NCBI GenBank assembly: GCA_022826645.1
Contig: JAJDUM010000029.1
Coordinates: forward strand, 1 to 42,151
Origin: Candidatus Poribacteria bacterium
Lineage (GTDB): Bacteria; Poribacteria; WGA-4E; PCPOR2b
Direction: 5' to 3'
DNA: 42,151 nucleotides
Part shown: in pieces, positions 25,009 to 33,400 of the stretch
How positions within the stretch are numbered: the first letter of the stretch is position 1
Layout: the number at the start of each line of letters is the position of its first letter
Translations under genes and position numbers: made by a program
The notes under the pieces: model-generated
The model's database searches: none
What the model was told of the DNA's origin: nothing
The model's input: the letters and a program-made list of their open reading frames with translations, nothing else

Positions 25009-27405
25009 TCAGCTACGTAGTGTCGCCCCAAGCTCCTGTTCTAACCGTTCTAAAATCCCGCCGTGAACTCGATCGACAATTTCATCCGTAAGCGTCTCCG
25101 TTGTAGAGCGATATTCAATTGCAAACGCTAAACTTTTCTTCCCTTCGGGGACCTGCTCGCCTGTGTAGACATCGAACAGATGCAACGAAGAGACTAACTC
25201 GCCGCCGGTAGATTCGATAATTTCAATCGGACGGCTGGCAGGTATCTCTGCATCTAACACAATGGCGAGGTCCCGATTCACACCGGGGTAGATTGGGATA
25301 GCCTCGAATTGCTTCAGCGGTTCTACCACATCGACTAATCTCTCGAAATCGAGTTCAAACAGATAAGCCTTGTTGGGTAGGTCGTAATTTTCCAACACCT
25401 CTGGATGGACCTCACCGAAAACGCAGAGCGTTTTATCCTCGATGCAGATTTCTGCCCGGCGGCCCGGATGGAAGGCTGGATGGCCGGTGTGAGTGACGGT
25501 ATAATCGGATAGACCGCATCGGTCCAACATACTTTCGACAATTCCTTTGATGTCGAAGAAGTCTGCTGGACGGAGTGGATCGCCATATACACCCGCACCG
25601 AGATTACCTGTAATCATACCCGCGACGCGTTCAGGTTCATTTGGATATTCATCCGTGCCGTTTGGAATAAAGACTTTGCTGCACTCAAAGAATTGCACAT
25701 CGTTAATTTGATGGTTCCGGTTACGCTGGGCATTCGCGAGCAAGCTAGGAAGCAAAGTCGTGCGCATAATTGACTGGTCTGCGCTCAACGGATTCGCGAT
25801 CTGTACTGCCTGACGAAGTGGATCTGTTGATGAGAGACGGATGCGATCGAAAACGTCCGGATGGTAAAATGCGTAATTCATCGCCTCCATCATGCCGCAT
25901 TGTAGGAGATACGTTTTCACGCGCTCGCGCAGATCTTCATTCGGCGCAACCTTCGGAATAGGGATATCGCCTCTTGGCAACGTGGTTGGGATGTTATCGA
26001 ACCCGTAGACACGCGCAATTTCCTCGACCAGATCTATCTCCTGTGCGACATCGGGACGAAAGGTAGGCACCGTCACTTCAAACGCATCGGATACGGCAAA
26101 ACCGAGGCGGGTCAGGATGTCGCGTATGTGATCGTGGGCGATTTCCGTGCCTAGGACAAAGTTGACGCGCTCTGGACGAAGTTGAATAGTGGTAGATGCT
26201 CGCTCACCCGGGTAGACATCAATAATCCCCGAACAGACCTCTCCACCGGCGATCTCCACGATGAGTTGTGCTGCACGGTTAAGTGCCGGAATAACGCCTT
26301 CGGGGTCTGCGCCACGCTCAAATCGGTGGGAGGCTTCGGTATGCATTCCCAAAGCCTTTGACGTTTTCCGAATGCTTGGTGGATGGAAATACGCACTCTC
26401 AAGGAGCACATCAACCGTCTGATCAGTAATTTCTGAATCAAAACCACCCATCACACCCGCCAACGCGACCGGATTCTCCGCATCAGCGATGACAAGCATG
26501 TCGGACGTCAACTCATGTTCTTCTGCGTCGATTGTCTTTAACGCCTCACCCGGCTTAGCACGACGAACAACGATCCGGTTCTCAGCCAGTCGATGATAAT
26601 CGAAGGCGTGCAGGGGATGGCCGTATTCCATCAGGACGTAATTGGTAATATCAACGATGTTGTTAATCGTCCCGACACCGATAGATTCGAGCCGACGCTG
26701 TAACCAAACGGGTGAAGGTGCGATTTTGACGCCTCGGATAACTCGCGCTGCGTAACGTGGACAGAGTTCTGGATCTTCAATCGTTACACTGGTGAGATTG
26801 TGGGTATCTACTGTTCCCTCTTGGACATCTATTTCGGGCAGCGTGAGTGGATTTCCTGTAGTCACACTAATTTCTCTGGCGACCCCGATCATGCTGAGGC
26901 AATCCGGGCGGTTGGGCGTGATCTCAAGTTCCAGCACAACATCGTCCAAACCGAGAGCTTCGACAATCGGTGCGCCAATTTGCGTGTCCTCGGGGAGTTC
27001 CATCAAGCCTGATGCCTCATCTGAAATTGCTAACTCCTGTTGGGAGCAGAGCATCCCACTCGATTCCTCACCCCGAATTTTTGCCCGCTTAATCGTCAAC
27101 CCGTTGGGCAACTGTGCACCAACGAGGGCGACGGGGGCAACCAACCCTTCACGTGCATTGGGGGCACCGCAGACGATTTGCGCGTCTATACCCGACCCGA
27201 CATCAACGTTACAAAGCACGAGTTTATCTGCCTTCGGGTGCTCCTCTACGGTATTGATTCTGCCAACGACTACCCGATCCAGTCCTTCTCCAAGCTGTTT
27301 GATGGATTCGATTTCCATGCCTAACATCAACAAACGGTCCGCCAGTGCTTCGGGGGATAGATCGAACTCGACATATTCCTTTAACCACTTGATACTCACA
27401 TTCAT
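25009..27405 (-). CDS. pheT: Phenylalanyl-tRNA synthetase beta subunit
   Basis: At 798 residues it is the normal length for a bacterial beta subunit. It starts MNVSIKWLKEYVEFDLSPE, followed by a tRNA-binding EMAP-like domain at about 40-150 (VVVGRINTVEEHPKADKL), the B3/4 editing domain (MEYGHPLHAFDYHRL), the B5 DNA-binding-like domain (YGFDNIPTTLP at its end), a catalytic-like core and a C-terminal FDX-ACB domain (YPGVNRDLAIVLD). It forms an alpha2-beta2 enzyme with PheS and edits mischarged Tyr-tRNA(Phe). GGAGG precedes the ATG. The gap to pheS is 22 bp, so it is cotranscribed and controlled by the T-box upstream of pheS. Confidence 0.96.
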   Translation of the reverse strand: MNVSIKWLKEYVEFDLSPEALADRLLMLGMEIESIKQLGEGLDRVVVGRINTVEEHPKADKLVLCNVDVGSGIDAQIVCGAPNAREGLVAPVALVGAQLPNGLTIKRAKIRGEESSGMLCSQQELAISDEASGLMELPEDTQIGAPIVEALGLDDVVLELEITPNRPDCLSMIGVAREISVTTGNPLTLPEIDVQEGTVDTHNLTSVTIEDPELCPRYAARVIRGVKIAPSPVWLQRRLESIGVGTINNIVDITNYVLMEYGHPLHAFDYHRLAENRIVVRRAKPGEALKTIDAEEHELTSDMLVIADAENPVALAGVMGGFDSEITDQTVDVLLESAYFHPPSIRKTSKALGMHTEASHRFERGADPEGVIPALNRAAQLIVEIAGGEVCSGIIDVYPGERASTTIQLRPERVNFVLGTEIAHDHIRDILTRLGFAVSDAFEVTVPTFRPDVAQEIDLVEEIARVYGFDNIPTTLPRGDIPIPKVAPNEDLRERVKTYLLQCGMMEAMNYAFYHPDVFDRIRLSSTDPLRQAVQIANPLSADQSIMRTTLLPSLLANAQRNRNHQINDVQFFECSKVFIPNGTDEYPNEPERVAGMITGNLGAGVYGDPLRPADFFDIKGIVESMLDRCGLSDYTVTHTGHPAFHPGRRAEICIEDKTLCVFGEVHPEVLENYDLPNKAYLFELDFERLVDVVEPLKQFEAIPIYPGVNRDLAIVLDAEIPASRPIEIIESTGGELVSSLHLFDVYTGEQVPEGKKSLAFAIEYRSTTETLTDEIVDRVHGGILERLEQELGATLRS

Positions 27406-27427
27406 AACTCATTTTCCTCCACTGATC

Positions 27428-28444
27428 TTAAAACTGTTGGGCGAACCGCATATCATTGTCAAACATCAACCGTAGGTCTGGGATGCCGTATTTCAGAGTC
27501 GCAATCCGATCGACTCCCATGCCGAACGCAAAGCCGGTAAACTGTTCTGGATCATAATCGACATAACGGAAGACGTTTGGATGCACCGAACCCGCCCCCA
27601 AGATTTCGAGCCAACCGGTGCCTGAGCAGAGGCGACAGCCTCCCCCGTGGCAGGTTGTGCAGGAGATATCGACCTCTGCACTCGGCTCTGTGAATGGAAA
27701 GAAATGGGGACGGAACCGCGTCCGCGTTCCCTCGCCGAACATCTGTTGCACGAAAGCGTATAGGACCCCTTTCAATTCGCTGAAAGTAACCTGTTCGGCA
27801 ACGAGGAGACCTTCGACCTGATGGAACATCGGTGTGTGGGAGGCATCAGAATCGCAGCGGTACACCCGTCCCGGAACAATAATCCGTATGGGAGGTCTCT
27901 GTTTTTCCATGTAGCGGATTTGGACGGGTGAGGTGTGTGTCCGCAGCAGTAAGCTGTCAGTGATATAAAATGTATCGTGTGCATCTCTGGCGGGGTGTTC
28001 TGCGGGTGTGTTTAACGCATCAAAGTTGTAATATTCGTGTTCAACCTCAGGACCTTCGGCGACCTGAAATCCCATGCCCCGGAAGATTTCTTGAATGCGA
28101 TCAAAGGTTTGTGTTACCGGATGCTTTTTCCCCAACCGGGGCAGTCTACCGGGAAGTGTAATATCCACGGCTTCCGCTGCCAACTGTCCCTCTCGCGCTT
28201 GTTGATTAAGAGTTCTCTCAACTCCGTTAAATGCCTCCGTGAGACTGGTTCGCACTTCATTTGCGAGTTTACCAATAACCGGTCGCTCCGCTTTGGAGAG
28301 TTTCCCCATCCCTCGCATCACTGTGGAGAGCAAACCTTTGCGTCCAAAATACTTTATCCGTAGGGATTCGAGGTCACTTAAGTCTCCCACAGTTTTGAGT
28401 TCTGCCAACGCTTCAGTTTCAATTTGTTTTAACTCTTCCTGCAT
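27428..28444 (-). CDS. pheS: Phenylalanyl-tRNA synthetase alpha subunit
   Basis: A 338-residue class II synthetase subunit that charges tRNA(Phe). An N-terminal coiled-coil (about 1-90) is followed by the catalytic core with motif 2 (FHQVEGLLV), a cysteine cluster CTTCHGGGCRLCSGTGWLE and motif 3 (FAFGMGVDRIATLKYGIPDLR). The ATG at 28444 is preferred to the longer frame because AGGAGA lies just upstream. Its 5' leader is a T-box riboswitch, so expression should rise when uncharged tRNA(Phe) accumulates. Confidence 0.96.
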   Translation of the reverse strand: MQEELKQIETEALAELKTVGDLSDLESLRIKYFGRKGLLSTVMRGMGKLSKAERPVIGKLANEVRTSLTEAFNGVERTLNQQAREGQLAAEAVDITLPGRLPRLGKKHPVTQTFDRIQEIFRGMGFQVAEGPEVEHEYYNFDALNTPAEHPARDAHDTFYITDSLLLRTHTSPVQIRYMEKQRPPIRIIVPGRVYRCDSDASHTPMFHQVEGLLVAEQVTFSELKGVLYAFVQQMFGEGTRTRFRPHFFPFTEPSAEVDISCTTCHGGGCRLCSGTGWLEILGAGSVHPNVFRYVDYDPEQFTGFAFGMGVDRIATLKYGIPDLRLMFDNDMRFAQQF

Positions 28445-28464
28445 ATTTATCTCCTGTAAAATTG

Positions 28465-28764
28465 CAAAAAAAAACACCTATCACCTCGTCCAAGGGACGA
28501 AAGTGACAGGCGTCCAAACCTTCCGCGGTACCACCCTTATTGGCAGATATAACATCTGCCCACTTCATTGACTGTTTCGGTAACGGCGAAACCTCCCCGA
28601 TAAGGTCGGGGTTCTAAGCAACCGGCACAAGCCTAATTGCCAAAATCGGCGTTCAGCTCGGCGGCTCCAGGATGAAATTCGGCGACTCGTTCTAAAGATG
28701 CGCTTTCAGCCGGTGACGCATCCTCTCTGCTTAAAAAATTCGAATCGCTTACTATGTCCTTTCA
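28465..28764 (-). promoter_or_regulatory. Phe-specific T-box riboswitch upstream of pheST
   Basis: Read on the minus strand, the leader contains the elements of a T-box in order: AAAGGACATAGTAAG (28763-28749) at the base of stem I; AGCAGAGAGGATGCG with the AG-bulge; the distal hairpin GATGCG...CGCATC; GAAT-TTC-ATCCTGGAGC, where TTC (28676-28674) is the likely specifier codon for Phe; a stem CCCCGA/TCGGGG; the invariant T-box AAGGGTGGTACCGCGG (28539-28524); and a terminator ending in nine T residues. The UGGU in the T-box pairs with the acceptor end ACCA, in line with an A discriminator base, as in tRNA(Phe). Uncharged tRNA(Phe) should stabilise the antiterminator and allow pheST transcription. 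Confidence 0.92.
28466..28513 (-). terminator. Regulated intrinsic terminator of the T-box leader
   Basis: On the minus strand the arms CGCCTGTCACTTTCGTCC and GGACGAGGTGATAGGTG form a long stem followed directly by nine T residues (28474-28466). It lies just downstream of the T-box antiterminator sequence, about 20 bp before the pheS start. Confidence 0.88.
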
Positions 28765-28789
28765 TAGCCTTTACGCAAATTCAATTTTT

Positions 28790-29137
28790 TTAGCCTTTCG
28801 CAAGTTCCGCGATACGAGCGAACCCAGCCTCATCATGAATGGCGAGATCCGCAAGGACCTTGCGATTGAGGTCAATTCCTGCCTTTTTTAATCCGTTCAT
28901 AAAGCGGCTATAGGATAACCCGTGCATCCGTGCGGCCGCATTGATACGGGCAATCCACAATTGCCTGAATTCCCGTTTTCGTGCCCGGCGGTGGGCATAG
29001 GCGTAATTCCAGCCTTTTTCGACAGCCTCCGTTGCGGTACGCTTCAGATTATTGCGACCTCCGCGATAGCCCTTTGAGTGCTTCATGATTCTTTTGCGGC
29101 GTTGGCGACGGACACTGCCTGTTTTTACCTTTGGCAT
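28790..29137 (-). CDS. rplT: 50S ribosomal protein L20
   Basis: A 115-residue basic protein starting [19 protein letters not shown], with the L20 signature [20 protein letters not shown]. It binds 23S rRNA early in assembly and, in several bacteria, represses its own operon. AAGGAG precedes the ATG at 29137; the longer frame to 29170 merely covers the gap. It is third in the infC-rpmI-rplT cluster. No terminator is visible between its stop and the T-box, so read-through into pheST is possible. Confidence 0.97.
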   Translation of the reverse strand: MPKVKTGSVRRQRRKRIMKHSKGYRGGRNNLKRTATEAVEKGWNYAYAHRRARKREFRQLWIARINAAARMHGLSYSRFMNGLKKAGIDLNRKVLADLAIHDEAGFARIAELAKG

Positions 29138-29170
29138 TACAATCTCCTTAAAAACGATGTTGACAAACAC

Positions 29171-29365
29171 CTAATTGGGAAGCAAGCGACGCAGCCTTTT
29201 CTCGTTCGTCTCATCCACAATGGCTGTTCTCCTGAGATTTCGCTTCTGTTTCGGTGTCTTTGACATGAACAGGTGATTCGAATAAGCCTTGCGTCTGCGA
29301 ATTTTTCCAGTGCCTGTGAGTTTGAAACGCTTGGCTGAACCTTTATGTGTCTTAAGCTTTGGCAT
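29171..29365 (-). CDS. rpmI: 50S ribosomal protein L35
   Basis: A 64-residue basic protein starting [20 protein letters not shown], with KKQ/RNLR-type residues at the middle ([12 protein letters not shown]), as in L35. GAGGAGC precedes the ATG. It lies between infC and rplT with short gaps, the standard bacterial order. Confidence 0.97.
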   Translation of the reverse strand: MPKLKTHKGSAKRFKLTGTGKIRRRKAYSNHLFMSKTPKQKRNLRRTAIVDETNEKRLRRLLPN

Positions 29366-29384
29366 CTGATTGCTGCTCCTCTAC

Positions 29385-29936
29385 TTAGTCTGACTTTGGC
29401 GTCAAGACCATGAACATGTTACGACTCTCCATCCGTGGGGGCGATTCTATCTCGCCGACATCTGCGACATCTGCTGCGAACCGTTGCAGCATCTCCTTCC
29501 CGAGATCAGTGTGCAACATTTCGCGCCCACTGAATCTGACTGATGCTTTAACTTTCCAGCCATTCGACAAAAACTCGCGGGCATGACGCAGCCTGAACTG
29601 AAAGTCGTGCTCTCCGGTCCTTACGGATTTGAACTTTATCTCTTTCAGTACAACTTTGGCTTGTTTCTTTTTAGCTTCTTTCGCCCGTTTGCTCTTTTCG
29701 TACTGGAACTTGCCGTAATCCATGATTTTGCAAACCGGCGGATCGGCATTTGGAGAGACCTCTACCAAATCAAGCCCCTCTTCCTGAGCCCGATCCAATG
29801 CCTCATAGACAGGCATGGGACCAAGTTTATCGTTGTCGGAAGTGATCAACAAGACCTGCCTTGCCCGAATCTGTCGATTCACCCTATTTTGCGGTTCTTG
29901 CGTTTTCTGTTGATAACGGCGACCTCTATTTTGAAT
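29385..29936 (-). CDS. infC: Translation initiation factor IF-3 (probable AUU start)
   Basis: A protein of 183 residues with the IF-3 N-terminal domain (RVNRQIRARQVLLI, YEALDRAQEEGLDLVEVSP, PPVCKIMDYGKF) and C-terminal domain (KEIKFKSVRTGEHDFQFRLRHAREFL, ending MVLTPK). IF-3 binds the 30S subunit and checks start codon and initiator tRNA. The longest frame starts with GTG at 29945, but that GTG shares its first base with the AAGGGG ribosome site. An ATT at 29936 lies 8 bp after AAGGGG, the ideal distance, and infC is the classic gene with a non-canonical AUU start used for autoregulation. I therefore place the start there; the GTG gives three more residues. Confidence 0.93.
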   Translation of the reverse strand: MQNRGRRYQQKTQEPQNRVNRQIRARQVLLITSDNDKLGPMPVYEALDRAQEEGLDLVEVSPNADPPVCKIMDYGKFQYEKSKRAKEAKKKQAKVVLKEIKFKSVRTGEHDFQFRLRHAREFLSNGWKVKASVRFSGREMLHTDLGKEMLQRFAADVADVGEIESPPRMESRNMFMVLTPKSD

Positions 29937-29962
29937 CTTCGACACCCCTTCTCAAGTTGTTG

Positions 29963-29995
29963 TGTATATTGTGGGATTAGTTCCTACGATATACA
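29963..29995 (-). promoter_or_regulatory. Hairpin in the infC leader
   Basis: The arms TGTATAT and ATATACA are separated by 19 bases, 12 bases upstream of the infC ribosome site on the minus strand. It may be part of an autoregulatory leader (IF-3 or L20 control is common for this operon) but does not match a leader that I recognise. Confidence 0.35.
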
Positions 29996-30084
29996 ATGGA
30001 TTCCATTTTTCAACCGTAACCCCGATAAAATGACTTAAAAGGCAAAGTTTGGTTATGGAACATGCTACACTCCAAGATTATTCT

Positions 30085-30114
30085 AGCATATTTGAATCTG
30101 TGAATGCAAGTCAA
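30085..30114 (-). promoter_or_regulatory. Promoter of the infC-rpmI-rplT(-pheST) operon
   Basis: On the minus strand TTGACT (30114-30109), an 18-bp spacer and TATGCT (30090-30085). It leaves a leader of about 140 nt before infC. Confidence 0.65.
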
Positions 30115-30427
30115 AATCTTCTAACAACCAATGGTGCTAGGTCGCAACTGTTGATCTGCTCGGCGGTCAAAGACCGAGAGTGAGGCGTGAAACGTAATGC
30201 GTGAGTCGGTGCTTTGGGGGATTTGAGACTTAATAGAACTTACGCAGTAAAACCTTGTAGTTCGGCAATTTATCACAACAGAATATCCACACCAACGTTC
30301 CATCTATGACCAAGAGTCCGAGAGTTGTTCGTTACCAAACCTAATCCCCTTGCAATAGAGCACAAACTCGTAGTTGCCTGATTTATCAGGCGGTTCATAG
30401 GTGCACAATTCAACCCGCGCGTCGTCC
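30115..30427. other. Gene-free gap between infC promoter and the LRR protein gene
   Basis: I see no gene here. The 60-codon minus-strand frame at 30121-30303 has low-complexity composition and no ribosome site. GAACTTACGCAG at 30237-30248 resembles the terminal inverted repeat of the element at 12247, without a partner. No rho-independent terminator is seen for the gene at 30428. Confidence 0.4.
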
Positions 30428-33400
30428 TTACTTCAAAATAACCATCTTCCGCGTGGCAGAATAATCCCCCGCTGTCAGGGCGTAAAAGTAAATTCCACTT
30501 GCCACCCCCTCACCGAGGGCGTTCTTCCCATCCCAATAGATTGCCTTTGACCGACTCTCGTAGACCGCCGCTATCCGATGCCCAACCTCAAGCGTCCGGA
30601 CCACCTGACCGCCTGAGTCATAGATGGTCAATGTTACGAAAGCGTCCTCCGCCAACCGATACGGTATCCATGTCTCCGGGTTGAACGGATTGGGATAGTT
30701 TGCCAGCAGTTCTGTCTCCGTTGGTATCTCGTAGGCGACCAACGCCGGCAACTGAATCCAACTCCGCTTCACATCTTCTGCGGTTACCGTATACTGCAAC
30801 GATTCCACGCCGACAAATGGGTTTGTGGATTGTGCGGAGATTTCGAGAATATCCCCGATTTTAGCCGCCCGTCCCGCTTCTATATCAACAACGGTGAGTC
30901 GATAACCAATCCCTTCAGTTCCGGTCCCGGTGGTAACCGCGCTGCGGGATGTAACCTCTCGGTCTACGCCCGGTGCTGAGAGGTTCTTGACTTTTACGCG
31001 GAAACCCCGCCCCGGCTGTAGGTGGGGCATCCTGCCCCGCTCACCTCCAGAGGAAATCCACTGCCCTGACCAGGGCAGCTTACCCCACCCGTCTCTGGAA
31101 GCAACTATTGAACCCCTCAATGCCAACACAGGAGTCGTATCTGTTACCTGAATACCGGTAATAGCCGGGGCACTCAACTTCGTGGTGGTATTATACCACC
31201 CCTCACCGGAGATAGTCGCCGTCGCCGTCGCTTGAGCTTTCAGGATAAACGATTGACCGCCGATAACATTGATATCCCCATCGTCTCCCACCCGTCTGAT
31301 CGTCTTGAACTTCCCGTTATCCGAAACGGTAATCGCAGAAACATTGTTCTCAATCCCTTCAAGGGCAAATAGATCGCTTACACGCGTTATCTTTGAGTCT
31401 CTCAACGGAACGCCCACTACGTTCCACCCCGGGTATAATGTAATGACACTCCGTCCGTTTGCACCTAATGCGGCACCGAACAGATCAACGGTCACCGGAG
31501 CCTTCATACTAGCAATGATACCTTTCTCATCGGTTAACGGTTGGGCCCCGGACGGGTCTTTGTCCGGGTCACCGGAATAGCTGAACCATCGCTGAGTGGC
31601 GGCGTCATGAGTGCCGAGGAGGTTGACGGTGGCTGCCCCTCCGAGTGCGTCATAGAGATCGGCAACCGATTCGATGGGTTTTTCCACACCATCCACAGTT
31701 GTCACCTTCAGGGGGACATGAATTAAGCTGATGCCTACTGGCACCGACAAACGGAATTCGTGGGAGAGGGCGTCAAAGGTCACCGGCTGTTCAATTTCAG
31801 CGGCAGACACAGAGACGGTGTTGGTTTTTTGGTCTGATCCCAGCGTGAGCGTACTCTGTGCCCTGCCGTTTGCATCCGTCCTTGTGCTTGTGACATTGAG
31901 TCTGCCTCCGCCCGCGGTGACAGTAAACGTGACAGGCACCCCCGAAAACAGACGATTGAATTGATCTCGCACTTCTACGACAAACGGGTGTGGCAATGGC
32001 GTATTGATAGTGGCTTGCTGCCCATCCCCTAAGATTTTGACGAGCGTCATCGGTGTACGGGGGTCAAACCATACTCTAATCCCTTTCGCCTGCATGGCGG
32101 GGATGTGCGTGTAGATGGAGGCGTAACTCAGCGGGTTGCCCCAAAGATACAACTTTGTCAGTTGTGTCAACTCCGACAGCGCAGATATATCCGATATGGA
32201 GTTGTTGCCAAGATCCAGCGTTGTCAGTTTTGTCAATCCTGATAGTGCAGATATATCCGATATGGAGGTGTACTCAAGCTTCAGAGATTTGAGGTTGTGT
32301 GCATGTTCAAGTCCGGTGAGGCCTTGAATGTTCGCTTTTCGCGCATCAAGTGTCATCAATTCTAACAGCTCCCCCGCAGTGAGTTGTATCCCGTCCGGCT
32401 TGCTGAGCGTCTCTGCTATCCTTGCACGGAGCGCAGCGTCCGGAACCGTCACGGGGACATTCACATCAATACCGGTAATCGTAAAACTATCGGTTGTGCC
32501 CTCCGCAGCGACGACGCGGACGGTATTCACCCCCGGCGTTTCCCCTAGGGTGAGTGTCGTCCGGGCTACGCCGTCACTATCGGTGGTGGCGGTCAACGCC
32601 GACAGATGCCCACCGCCTGCGGTTATAGTAAATGTCACCGGCACTCCTGGAAACCTTAATCCCTTCTCATCCTGCACCACCACTCGCACCGGAAGTCCCG
32701 CGCCAGCGACACCGTGAACCTCTGAGATTTTGAGCAGTGTCGTCGGTGTGCGAGGGTCAGCGATTACCACTACGCCGTTAGCCTCCATAGCGGGGATATG
32801 TGTATGCAGTGCGGAATAACTCAATGGGTTCCCTTTCAGATGCAGCGTTTTCAACTCAGTTAATCCCACTATAGTGGATATATCCGAGAGATTGTTGTTG
32901 TCAAGGGACAGTGTCGTCAGTTGGCTTACCCCCGCGAGAAATGCCACATCAGAGAGATTGTTGTTGTTGAGCGACAGTGTTTTGAGTTCCGGTAACTTTG
33001 CGAGATAGGTCATATCTGAGGGACTGTTGTCAAGGGATAGCGTTTTTAGATTGGGGGCATAGCTCAGGCCCGTCAGTTCGCTAATATTCGCGTTGTTTGC
33101 GTTCAGTGCGGTTAACGTCAACATCTCACCCACGGTGATCACCCCGTCGGACGGTTTGCCGAACGCTGCTGCTATCTTCGCACGGAGGGCAGCATCCGGA
33201 ATCATCACGGGATCACTCAGCAGGATCGCTGTGGCAGCAAAAGACACAGGTTGGGAAATCACTGCGGCAGCGACAGAGATGGTAGAGGTGCCCGCGGTTG
33301 ATCCCAGCGTCAAGTGTGCTTGCGCTCTGCCGTTTGCATCGGTGGTGGTGTTTGTAACACTGAGTGTGCCTCCGCCCGCGGCAACGGCAAATGTAACCGA

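Noticed and set aside
30121..30303. A 60-codon minus-strand ORF upstream of infC
   Set aside because: Unusual composition, no ribosome site and no recognisable motif; it covers a gene-free gap.
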